Shown: one piece after another, positions 43,213 through 51,087 of the stretch
Numbering within the stretch: position 1 is the first letter of the stretch
Layout of the letters: every line of letters begins with the position of its first letter
NCBI GenBank assembly: GCA_020638995.1
Contig: JACKHM010000005.1
Span: 558,001 to 622,000 of the forward strand
Source of the DNA: Planctomycetaceae bacterium
GTDB taxonomy: Bacteria > Planctomycetota > Planctomycetia > Pirellulales > Pirellulaceae
Length of the DNA: 64,000 nucleotides
Direction: 5' to 3'
Program-made: the position numbers and the translations under genes
Notes under the pieces: generated by a model
Seen by the model: the letters and a program-made list of their open reading frames with translations, nothing else
Databases searched by the model: none
Told to the model about the DNA's origin: nothing

Positions 43213-44688
43213 TCACATACCCTGAACAATCTTTAGACACATGTCCTTGAATTCACCTGGGTTCACATTCGGGTTCTTCTTTTTCGCTTGGCCAATTAAC
43301 GATCCGACGGCCTTCAACTTGCCCATCTTCAAGTCTTCGACGACCTTGGGATTGGCTTCCAGAAGCTGGCGGCACAGACTTTCAGCTTCGGACGCATCGA
43401 CTTTCTCGATGCCTAACGCAACCATGACCTCGGCGGCAGATTTGCCCGAACGAAGCATCTCTTCAAAGACGTTTTTTGCCCGCGTGTTGTCAAGTTCGCC
43501 CGCTTGGATCGCCTTCAGCAATTCGGCGAGGGATGCTGCGGAAACAGCAAAATCTGCGATCGTTGCTTGCTGTTCATTGAGCGTGCGTAGGACATCTTGT
43601 TGCACCCAGTTGCTCGCTCGCCGCCCGTCGCCCGAAGCCGCAGCCAACTCTTCGTAGTAGGCAACCAATTCGCGGCCCTGATTAACGAGGACATCGGAGT
43701 CATAAGGATCGATTCCATAGGTTGCCTCAAGCCGAGTTCGCATGGCTGCAGGCAGTTCGCCGAGCGACGCCCGAACCTGCTCGACTTCCGCGGCGGTCGT
43801 CACTACCGGTAACAAGTCGGGATCGGGAAAGTAGCGATAGTCGCTGGATTCTTCCTTCTCGCGTTGTTTGACTGTCAGTTGTTGCGTGTCGTCCCAACCC
43901 CGCGTGGTTTTGTGCCCGCCGGGACTGTCACCCAGTTTGATCTTATTCTCACACCACACATCGTATTGCCGCTCGGCCTCATAGGCCATCGCTCGCTCAA
44001 CAGCGCGAAAGCTATTCATGTTCTTCACTTCAGCGATCGGCGTCGCGACTTGGCCATCTGGCGTATCGATGTGCAAATTGATATTGCCGTCGACGCGCAA
44101 GCTGCCCTCTTGCATATTGCAGTCCGAAACTCCCAGATAAGTCAACAACAACCGCAGCTCGGTCAGATACGCCTTCGCTTCTTGCGGCGAACGTAAATCA
44201 GGCTCGCTGACGATTTCCAGTAGCGGCGTACCCGTGCGGTTCAGATCGATCCGGCTGTCACCTTTGCCGGCCGCTTCGTCGTGCATGCTCTTGCCAGCGT
44301 CGTCTTCCAAATGAGCCCGCGTAATGCGTATTCGTTTGGTTTCGAAGGCACCTTTGGGATCGCTGATTTCGAGCCAACCGTGTTGCGACATTGGCAAGTC
44401 GTACTGGCTGATTTGATAACCCTTCGGCAGGTCCGGATAAAAATAGTTCTTGCGATCCCACTTCGTGAACTCGGGGATCTCCAAGTTCAAGGCAACGGCC
44501 GTTTTCAATGCAAGTTCATAGGCCCGCCGATTCATCACCGGCAAGGCGCCAGGCATTCCGATACAGACTGGGCAAGTTTGCGTATTCGGGGGTTGGCCAT
44601 AAGTCGTACTGCAACGACAGAACAGCTTTGATTTTGTTTGAAGCTGCACATGGACTTCCAAGCCGATGATGATTTCGTAGTTCGTCAT
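43213..44688 (-). CDS. gatB: Asp-tRNA(Asn)/Glu-tRNA(Gln) amidotransferase subunit B
   Basis: 491 residues, normal length. MTNYEIIIGLEVHVQLQTKS is the canonical N-terminus; CSTTYGQPPNTQTCPVC supplies two zinc-ligand cysteine pairs. DRKNYFYPDLPKGYQISQ, GRRASNWVQQDVLR and the C-terminal YqeY-like tail domain (VGSLIGQAKKKNPN) complete it. GatB phosphorylates misacylated tRNA and receives ammonia from GatA. Start 44688 is chosen by homology; two earlier in-frame ATGs (44709, 44736) are possible. It lies 17 bases after the gatA stop, in the order gatC-gatA-gatB. Confidence 0.95.
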   Translation of the reverse strand: MTNYEIIIGLEVHVQLQTKSKLFCRCSTTYGQPPNTQTCPVCIGMPGALPVMNRRAYELALKTAVALNLEIPEFTKWDRKNYFYPDLPKGYQISQYDLPMSQHGWLEISDPKGAFETKRIRITRAHLEDDAGKSMHDEAAGKGDSRIDLNRTGTPLLEIVSEPDLRSPQEAKAYLTELRLLLTYLGVSDCNMQEGSLRVDGNINLHIDTPDGQVATPIAEVKNMNSFRAVERAMAYEAERQYDVWCENKIKLGDSPGGHKTTRGWDDTQQLTVKQREKEESSDYRYFPDPDLLPVVTTAAEVEQVRASLGELPAAMRTRLEATYGIDPYDSDVLVNQGRELVAYYEELAAASGDGRRASNWVQQDVLRTLNEQQATIADFAVSAASLAELLKAIQAGELDNTRAKNVFEEMLRSGKSAAEVMVALGIEKVDASEAESLCRQLLEANPKVVEDLKMGKLKAVGSLIGQAKKKNPNVNPGEFKDMCLKIVQGM

Positions 44689-44705
44689 TGCTCGTTCGTC
44701 AATGG

Positions 44706-46247
44706 TCATTGGACGTTCGGTTTCTTGGTGTGCCAATCCGTCGCCTGCTGGAACATATAAGCGGCCCGAAGCAATCGCTCTTCCTCAAAAGGAGGGGCTT
44801 GCAGTTGCAGGCCAATCGGCAACCCGGACGTCGCAATCCCACAGGGAACCGAGATCGCTGCAATGCCGGCTAGGTTTGCACTCACGGTATACAAGTCTTG
44901 CAGATACATCGTCAAAGGGTCTTCGTTCATCTCGCCAAGTTTGAACGCCGGCGTTGCCGTGGTCGGTCCGATGATCAGGTCAACGTCCTTGAAGGCCGCG
45001 TCATAATCCTCGCGAATCAAACGCCGAACCTTTAGCGCCTTGACGTAGTAGGCGTCATAATAGCCAGCACTCAACGCATAGCTGCCCAGCATCACGCGAC
45101 GCTTAACTTCGGCTCCAAAACCTTCGGAACGCGTCTTTCGGTACATACGAACAAGCGAAGTGTCAAGCGATTCGAGTTTCTCACGATCACCAGCTGCTTC
45201 GAGCACCCTGCGTTCTTCAGCCAGTTCGGCAAGCATCGACTTCTCTTCGGTCCGATATCCGTAGTGTACCCCGTCATACCGAGCTAGGTTGCTCGACGCC
45301 TCACAAGGCGCGATGATGTAGTACGTCGCTATGGCGTACTTGCTGTGCGGCAAGGAGACTTCGCGAACCGTGGCGCCCCGTGATTCGAAGACTTTGATCG
45401 CTTCACGTACCGCCGCGTCCACTTGACGATCTAATCCATCTCCGAAGTGTTCTCGCGCGATCCCCAACCGTAAGCCATCCAATGGACGCCGAATGCTGGC
45501 CGTATAAGACGGTGTTGGAACATCGGCCGATGTGGAGTCCAAGGGATCGTGACCTGCGATCGCTTCGAGTAACAAGGCGATGTCTTCGGCGGTCTTTGCC
45601 AACGGACCCGCTTGATCGAGACTACTGGCGAATGCGACCAGTCCATATCGACTAACCCGACCATAAGTTGGTTTCATCCCGGTCACGCCACAGAACGCAG
45701 CTGGCTGGCGAATCGAGCCGCCAGTGTCTGTACCTATCGAGAGCGGTGCCAGGGAACCGGCCACGCAAGCCGCAGCTCCGCCGCTTGATCCGCCGGGCGT
45801 GTGATCGAGGCTCCACGGATTATGCGTCCGCTTGAACGCTGAGTTTTCGGTCGAGCCGCCCATCGCAAACTCGTCCATGTTGGTTTTTCCGATCAACACC
45901 GCGCCGGCTGCCAACAGCTTCTCGACGACCGTTGCATTATAAGGCGGTACGAAGTGCTCGAGCATTCGCGAGCCGCAAGTCGTCGCCCATTGCTTCGTAC
46001 AAAGCACATCCTTGATTGCAACAGGAAGCCCCGCTAACAAACCCATTTGCTTGCCAGCTCGCCGTTGCTGGTCGATCCACTGAGCTCGGAGCAATGCTCG
46101 ATCAACATCGACGCTCAGAAAGGCGCCGATCGCGCCGTCATGCTTTTCGATTTGTTCGAGGTAGGACCGCGTCAACTCCGCTGCGGAAAGTGCTCCGGAT
46201 GTAAGGTCCGCCAACAACTCGGTCGCGGTGGATTCGAAGACAGCCAT
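44706..46247 (-). CDS. gatA: Asp-tRNA(Asn)/Glu-tRNA(Gln) amidotransferase subunit A
   Basis: 513 residues. Amidase-signature enzyme that hydrolyses glutamine to give ammonia. The catalytic triad is Lys79 (VAIKDVL), Ser154 in PGGSSGGAAACVAG and Ser178 in GTDTGGSIRQPA, the same numbers as in the well-studied Staphylococcus enzyme. The remaining motifs LKVRRLIREDYD and IIGPTTATPAF are typical. The complex makes Gln-tRNA and/or Asn-tRNA in organisms lacking the direct synthetases. Confidence 0.97.
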   Translation of the reverse strand: MAVFESTATELLADLTSGALSAAELTRSYLEQIEKHDGAIGAFLSVDVDRALLRAQWIDQQRRAGKQMGLLAGLPVAIKDVLCTKQWATTCGSRMLEHFVPPYNATVVEKLLAAGAVLIGKTNMDEFAMGGSTENSAFKRTHNPWSLDHTPGGSSGGAAACVAGSLAPLSIGTDTGGSIRQPAAFCGVTGMKPTYGRVSRYGLVAFASSLDQAGPLAKTAEDIALLLEAIAGHDPLDSTSADVPTPSYTASIRRPLDGLRLGIAREHFGDGLDRQVDAAVREAIKVFESRGATVREVSLPHSKYAIATYYIIAPCEASSNLARYDGVHYGYRTEEKSMLAELAEERRVLEAAGDREKLESLDTSLVRMYRKTRSEGFGAEVKRRVMLGSYALSAGYYDAYYVKALKVRRLIREDYDAAFKDVDLIIGPTTATPAFKLGEMNEDPLTMYLQDLYTVSANLAGIAAISVPCGIATSGLPIGLQLQAPPFEEERLLRAAYMFQQATDWHTKKPNVQ

Positions 46248-46294
46248 AATGCCGGATTAGGATTTAGGTAGACGGAGTCGGAATGCCGCAATGC

Positions 46295-46585
46295 TCACTC
46301 GCCCAGAACCGCCGGCACCCGATAGCATTCTTCATCTCGCTTTGGAGCGTTCGCTAAAGCCTCTTCACGATCTAGGCTTGGCCTGGGAATATCATCGACA
46401 AGCACATTGTGGATGTCTTCTACATGGGCCATCGGCCGAACCGATTCGGTATCGAGTTCTTCCAGCTGACGCACGTACTCAACAACCTGACTGAGCTGAG
46501 ACGTCAAGATATCCAACTCGTCATCGCCGAAGCGGAGCCGTGCAAGTAGAGAGACTTTAGCGACCTCGTCACGGGAAAGTCCCAT
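46295..46585 (-). CDS. gatC: Amidotransferase subunit C
   Basis: 96 residues, family length. MGLSRDEVAKVSLLARLRF, LSQVVEYVRQLEELDT and VRPMAHVEDIHNVLVDDIP are standard GatC segments; the C-terminal belt peptide wraps GatA and GatB. It follows rpmB by two bases and precedes gatA by 47 bases, all on the minus strand. Confidence 0.95.
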   Translation of the reverse strand: MGLSRDEVAKVSLLARLRFGDDELDILTSQLSQVVEYVRQLEELDTESVRPMAHVEDIHNVLVDDIPRPSLDREEALANAPKRDEECYRVPAVLGE

Positions 46586-46587
46586 GA

Positions 46588-46875
46588 CTAAGTAGCCTTT
46601 GCCTTAGCTTTACCTTCGCCCGGAACCACGAAGGGTTTCGCTTTGACAGCTTTCCTGACAGCACCACTCCGCAAACAGGCAACACACACACGCATCGTCT
46701 TATTGGTGCCATTCGCAGTGGTGACTTTGACGCGTTGCAAATTGGGTTTGAACTTCCGGCGAGCAATTCCGGTGACTTTTGTACCAACACCGCCGAGATA
46801 CTTCGCTTTACCACGAAGCTCAACAGTATTCCCCATCTGGGTGCTTTTTCCACAAACTTCACAGACGCGTGCCAT
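46588..46875 (-). CDS. rpmB: Ribosomal protein bL28
   Basis: 95 residues. MARVCEVCGKSTQMGNTVEL is the CXXC-containing N-terminus, then RRKFKPNLQRVKV and a later CVACLRSG pair, so the zinc-binding four-Cys form (CXXC plus CXXC). It carries a Lys-rich tail (GEGKAKAKAT). Large-subunit component near the exit region. First gene of the rpmB-gatC-gatA-gatB run, so translation machinery genes are co-expressed. Confidence 0.95.
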   Translation of the reverse strand: MARVCEVCGKSTQMGNTVELRGKAKYLGGVGTKVTGIARRKFKPNLQRVKVTTANGTNKTMRVCVACLRSGAVRKAVKAKPFVVPGEGKAKAKAT

Positions 46876-46889
46876 CGGAACTTCCTCGT

Positions 46890-47030
46890 TGTAGTCCGGG
46901 TCGTGACCCGGCTTCGGAATGCTGGGTCGCGGCCCAGCCTACAAAATCAAAACTCACCCCTTGCACTAACTAGCTGCAAGGCAAACCACCAATATAGCCA
47001 GTCTACGGCTGGCTGCAACGCCACCTACAG
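46890..47030. other. GC-rich palindromic spacer upstream of rpmB
   Basis: Short hairpins occur here (CCGGGTCGTGACCCGG, and GGGTCGCGGCCC a little further on) in the 263-base gap between the divergent rpmB and DUF3500 genes. They look like a small interspersed repeat rather than a promoter element; no coding sequence is seen. Confidence 0.4.
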
Positions 47031-47138
47031 AGGGCCGAACTGAGGGGCGAATTGCTTCGTAAATCTGCTTTGGTTCTAATCACGAGTAGCGTGCCCTGCC
47101 CTCCACTAACTTCCCGCCCCTCCCAGGAGAGTTCCAAG

Positions 47139-48143
47139 ATGTCGAGAATGCACCGTCAATGTCGAGATTGTGATCCTAATTCTGTGGACCGTCGCGAGTT
47201 CCTGAAGTCAGCAACTGCTCTCGGTGTAGCAGCCGCGTCGACCGGAGTCGTGAGTGGTATTCCTGCCGTCGCAAAAGCCGCCGAGCCAGCTACTTCCGAG
47301 ACTCTCGTCCAGCAACTCTACGGCACCTTGGACGAAAAGCAGAAGAAGCTCTGCGCGTTTCCCTTTGATCACGAACTTCGCTCCGCGATTAACAACAACT
47401 GGCACATCACGAAGACACAACTCGACCGAGATTTCACCAAAGAGCAACAAGATCTCATTACACAGATCTTTAATGGCTTGCACAGCCCCGAGTGGGCGCA
47501 AAAGGTAATGGATCAGGTCGACCATGATGGTGGCTTTGCCGGCAGCTCAATTGCATTGTTTGGCGAACCGGGCACGGGCAAATTCGAGTTCGTTTTGACT
47601 GGCCGACATGTCACACGACGATGCGACGGCGATTCGGTCGCAGGTGCCGCATTCGGAGGTCCTATTTTCTATGGGCATGCCGCCGAAAGCTTCAACGAGT
47701 CGGCGGAGCATACTGGAAACGTCTACTGGTATCAGGCGCAGCGAGCTAACGAATTGTTCCAAGCGTTGGACGGCAAGCAGCGCAAAGTCGCGCTGCTCGG
47801 AAAATCACGAGGCGAGCACGGCAAAGAAACCGTCAAGCTCAGCGGCAATTCAACGGATCTGGCGGGCATCCCGGTCAGTGACTTGAGCGCCGACCAACGA
47901 GAACTCGCCGAGAAAGTGCTTGAAGATCTACTGGCTCCCTTCCGTGAGCAAGATCGCAAAGAGTCGATGAAGCTTGTGAATAAGAACGGCTTCGACAAAC
48001 TGCACTTCTCGTATTACAAAGACGAGAACATTGGCGACGATGAAGTCTGGGACGTATGGCAAGTCGAAGGTCCTGCGATGGTGTGGTACTTCCGCGGCAA
48101 GCCACATGTTCACACGTGGGTTCACATTCGCGAATCTGCTTAA
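47139..48143 (+). CDS. Tat-exported DUF3500 protein
   Basis: 334 residues from MSRMHRQCRDCDPNS, with AGGAGA about 9 bases upstream. DRREFLKSATALGVAAAST is a twin-arginine signal followed by an Ala-rich stretch. The mature protein has the DUF3500 pattern: LVQQLYGTLDEKQKKLCAFP, NNWHITKTQL, FEFVLTGRHVTRR, FGGPIFYGHAAESF and YWYQAQRANELFQAL. It ends MVWYFRGKPHVHTWVHI, with His residues that could bind metal. Tat export suggests a folded or metal-bearing protein; enzymatic role unknown. A strong terminator follows about 100 bases later. Confidence 0.85.
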   Translation: MSRMHRQCRDCDPNSVDRREFLKSATALGVAAASTGVVSGIPAVAKAAEPATSETLVQQLYGTLDEKQKKLCAFPFDHELRSAINNNWHITKTQLDRDFTKEQQDLITQIFNGLHSPEWAQKVMDQVDHDGGFAGSSIALFGEPGTGKFEFVLTGRHVTRRCDGDSVAGAAFGGPIFYGHAAESFNESAEHTGNVYWYQAQRANELFQALDGKQRKVALLGKSRGEHGKETVKLSGNSTDLAGIPVSDLSADQRELAEKVLEDLLAPFREQDRKESMKLVNKNGFDKLHFSYYKDENIGDDEVWDVWQVEGPAMVWYFRGKPHVHTWVHIRESA

Positions 48144-48243
48144 CGATTGGTTCGTCTGACGAGCCTCGCGCAGCCCATACATCTGGTTCAATCGTTATGG
48201 ACCGATCGTGTGGCGTTCTGCGTTGTGTTATTGATGGTGCTTA

Positions 48244-48282
48244 AGACTTCCGAAGTTTCTGAAACTTTGGAAGTCTTTTTTT
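48244..48282 (+). terminator. Rho-independent terminator
   Basis: AGACTTCCGAAGTTT pairs with AAACTTTGGAAGTCT around the 3-base loop CTG (one G-T pair), followed by seven T. It serves the DUF3500 gene. Confidence 0.9.
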
Positions 48283-48372
48283 GTTGCTCGAACGGCGTAA
48301 CCTATCTTTCAAGGAGGCTGAAGCCGAAAAACAAACCATCTCGCCGCACGCGCCGCCAAAGGACCAGACCGT

Positions 48373-48756
48373 ATGACTGCCCTGACCGAAGCAGACTTGT
48401 TCGATACAATCAGCGAACTTTTAGCCGAGCAAAACGCGCTCAGCGGCGATGAACGGCGCGAGGGAACTCGGCGCAACTACGAGTGCATCCAACTGTTGGC
48501 ACCCTACGACGCGAACAGCCTTCCGCTGCAGGAGGACTTCCGCCAAGTGCAGTGCCGCGACCTGTCGCCCCGAGGATTCTCCTTCATCTCGTATCGGCAA
48601 CCAACGACAGAGCATGTCGTCGTGGCTCTCGGAACCGTTCCTTTCAAGTTCTTCGTCGCCAAGATCATCCACAGCAGTCCCAGCGAAAGTGAATTGAACC
48701 AGAACTACCTCGTGGGGTGCCGCTTTGTTCGGCGTTTGACCGAGCAACGCGACTAG
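48373..48756 (+). CDS. PilZ-domain protein (c-di-GMP-binding candidate)
   Basis: 127 residues. The PilZ ligand motifs are present: RREGTRR (RxxxR) and, 35 residues later, CRDLSPRGFSF (D-x-S-x-x-G). The C-terminus continues the beta-barrel pattern (AKIIHSSPSES, YLVGCRFVRRL). Such proteins sense cyclic di-GMP and modulate motility, holdfast or polysaccharide systems; the partner is unknown. The stop overlaps that of the convergent CobA-HemD gene by 4 bases. Confidence 0.8.
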   Translation: MTALTEADLFDTISELLAEQNALSGDERREGTRRNYECIQLLAPYDANSLPLQEDFRQVQCRDLSPRGFSFISYRQPTTEHVVVALGTVPFKFFVAKIIHSSPSESELNQNYLVGCRFVRRLTEQRD

Positions 48757-50273
48757 GCCTGGACAGCTTCTTCGATCGCGCGAACAACACCTTCCATCGT
48801 GTATTCGCTCGCCTCGACCGCTGGCTCGAAACCGCACTCTCTGAGCGTTGCCGACGTAATTGGGCTGATGCTCGCAAGCTTTGAACGCCTCAGGCCATCG
48901 CCAAACATGATTGCTAACGATCTCGCGATCGCCGAACTGGTCACGGTGACCCAGTGAATCTTCCCTGCGGCCAGATCGGCGGCGACTTCGGCGTCTGGTG
49001 TTTGGACATCAACGCTTTCGTAAACGACAACTTGCGTGACTTGACCGCCAGCTGCAGCAATCTCTTGCGACAAGACCTCGCGTCCCCGGCTAGCCCGCAA
49101 GAGCAGAAACCGCTGACCATTCGCGATCGGCGATAATTCCGCGGCCAACGACTCGGCGCGAAACTCCGCTGGCTGCAGATCGGCCTTCAAGTGATAGCGA
49201 GACAACTCGTCCGACGTACCGGGACCGATTGCCGCCAACTTGCAACCACCCAAGGCCCGCACGTCCTTGCCCACCGACAACAGCCGACTGATAAAATTAC
49301 GCACGCCATTGCTGCTTGAAAAAACGAGCCAATCAAACTCGTCAAGTCTGGCGATCGCATCGTCGACAGGCCTCCAATCGGTCGGAGGTAGAATCTCGAT
49401 AGCTGGTTGAACGATCGTTTCCGCACCAAGATCCTCTAACAAGACACACAACTTGTTCGCCTGTGATCCAGGTCGAGTCACCAGGACGCGTTGACCGAAT
49501 AACGGGCGTTTTTCAAACCACGAGAACGAGTCGGCGAGCCTTGCCACTTCCCCCACGACGATGATCGCGGGAGGACGAATCCTTTCCGCATCCAACACTT
49601 CGACGACGTCACCGAGCGTGCAAGCGATACGTCGCTGATCAGGCAGGCTACAACGACGGATGATTGCCACGGGCGTGTGGGACGCCTTGCCAGCTTCCAT
49701 CAACGCCTTAGTCCAGATGCATGCGGTCGTGATCCCCATATAGAAGACAAGAGTTCCGGGAAATGCGGCCAATGCTTTGTAGTCGACCGCAGAAGTTTCT
49801 TTGTCAGGTCCCTCGTGTCCCGTGACGAGTGCCACCGCCGAAGCATATTCACGATGTGTAATCGGAATACCAGCGTAACTGCCCGCGGCCAAGGCAGTCG
49901 TTATTCCGGGGACCACCTCGAACGAGATCTTAGCGAGGACAAGCGCCTCGATCTCTTCTGCACCTCGTGCGAACACAGCGGGATCGCCGCCTTTTAGTCT
50001 TGCGACAGTTTTTCCTTCGCGAGCGAGACGGACCAACGCATCATTAATTTCGCTCTGCGTCCAGATGCGCGTCCGCCCATGTTTCCCCAGGCAAATCAAT
50101 TCGGCATCGCCGCGTGCGTGTTCCAAAACGCGAGCATTTACCAAGTAGTCGTACAGAACCACATCCGCGCGACGCAAACGCTCGACGCCGCGCAACGTGA
50201 TCAACTCGGGGTCGCCGGGCCCGGCCCCAATCAAGTACACCTTCCCGGGTTGTTGTGCGGATCGGTCGGTCAT
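48753..50273 (-). CDS. Fused uroporphyrinogen-III C-methyltransferase and uroporphyrinogen-III synthase
   Basis: 506 residues. The N-terminal half (to about 250) is an SAM-dependent uroporphyrinogen-III methyltransferase: KVYLIGAGPGDPELITLRG, LKGGDPAVFARGAEE, VVPGITTALAAGSYAGIPIT and ALVTGHEGPDK. The C-terminal half is HemD-like uroporphyrinogen-III synthase (GQRVLVTRPGSQANKL, WLVFSSSNGVRNFISRL, VTSSAIARSLAIMFG). The fusion leads from hydroxymethylbilane to precorrin-2 for siroheme, cobalamin or heme d1. Start MTDRSAQQ at 50273 follows the SGNH-hydrolase stop by 11 bases. Confidence 0.93.
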   Translation of the reverse strand: MTDRSAQQPGKVYLIGAGPGDPELITLRGVERLRRADVVLYDYLVNARVLEHARGDAELICLGKHGRTRIWTQSEINDALVRLAREGKTVARLKGGDPAVFARGAEEIEALVLAKISFEVVPGITTALAAGSYAGIPITHREYASAVALVTGHEGPDKETSAVDYKALAAFPGTLVFYMGITTACIWTKALMEAGKASHTPVAIIRRCSLPDQRRIACTLGDVVEVLDAERIRPPAIIVVGEVARLADSFSWFEKRPLFGQRVLVTRPGSQANKLCVLLEDLGAETIVQPAIEILPPTDWRPVDDAIARLDEFDWLVFSSSNGVRNFISRLLSVGKDVRALGGCKLAAIGPGTSDELSRYHLKADLQPAEFRAESLAAELSPIANGQRFLLLRASRGREVLSQEIAAAGGQVTQVVVYESVDVQTPDAEVAADLAAGKIHWVTVTSSAIARSLAIMFGDGLRRSKLASISPITSATLRECGFEPAVEASEYTMEGVVRAIEEAVQA

Positions 50274-50284
50274 CGATCGTTGGC

Positions 50285-51052
50285 TCAAAGACCAACCACC
50301 TTGCGCCAAGTCTGCGCCATCAACGAGTGGCCTGCCAGAGTTGGGTGAACTCCATCACCGGCCCAGTAATTAGGAGCGGTTCCTGAAGCGACCGCTTCAT
50401 CAAACATCGTCTGGAAAGGCACCCACATCGTTCCCGCATCGGCAGCGACTTTTTTGGCAACTGCGCGGCGCTGATCGAACTCCGGAAACCAAGTGTCGTT
50501 GATCGCACCGCAACGTAATACGAAGGGTTCGCAGACGACGATCTTTACATTTGGCAATGCGTCACGAGTTTTAGCCAATAGAGCAGCAAGGCCGGTTTCA
50601 TAGTCCGCGACGGTTCCGTCGTAACGTCCTGCAAACTTGTGCCAAATGTCATTGACGCCGATCAAGATGCTTAACAACGCCGGCTTTAGATCGATCGTAT
50701 CCTGCTGCCACCGCTGGGCGAGATCGGGCACCTTGTGACCACTGATGCCACGGTTGAAGATCTGCAAATCAAGCGAAGCATGATCACGCAGCAACTCGGG
50801 GCCGATTAACATTGGATAACCCGTCCCTAGAGCTCGCGCATGGTTGGCCTTGTCTTGATTGTTGCGATCTCGGCCCGCATCGGTAATCGAGTCGCCCTGA
50901 AACAGAACGACGTCGCCTTTCCTCAGAACGACGGGACTGGAAGCTTGCAGTTGCTTCGGTAGAGCGGCGACCGCCGCGGCAACACCCGCCGCAATCGCTG
51001 AACGCTCGATGAGTTGGCGACGAGATAGCGTTTCTCCTGAGTGGACATTCAT
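50285..51052 (-). CDS. Exported SGNH/GDSL hydrolase
   Basis: 255 residues. Tat-like start (SRRQLIERSAIAAGVAAAVA), then the GDSITDAG block I with nucleophile Ser55, a Gly in the second block (NRGISGHKV), GVNDIW as block III and DGVHPTLAGH as block V with the catalytic Asp-His. It would hydrolyse esters, perhaps acetyl groups of plant or algal polysaccharides, outside the cytoplasm. It lies between a sulfatase and the CobA-HemD gene on the same strand with short gaps, suggesting a common transcript with the sulfatase. Confidence 0.85.
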   Translation of the reverse strand: MNVHSGETLSRRQLIERSAIAAGVAAAVAALPKQLQASSPVVLRKGDVVLFQGDSITDAGRDRNNQDKANHARALGTGYPMLIGPELLRDHASLDLQIFNRGISGHKVPDLAQRWQQDTIDLKPALLSILIGVNDIWHKFAGRYDGTVADYETGLAALLAKTRDALPNVKIVVCEPFVLRCGAINDTWFPEFDQRRAVAKKVAADAGTMWVPFQTMFDEAVASGTAPNYWAGDGVHPTLAGHSLMAQTWRKVVGL

Positions 51053-51087
51053 TCCATAACTCCTCGTTATCGGTTGCGCGCAGTACC

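Noticed and set aside
46890..47030. Riboswitch or T-box upstream of rpmB-gatCAB
   Set aside because: The hairpins are simple palindromes without conserved aptamer sequence.
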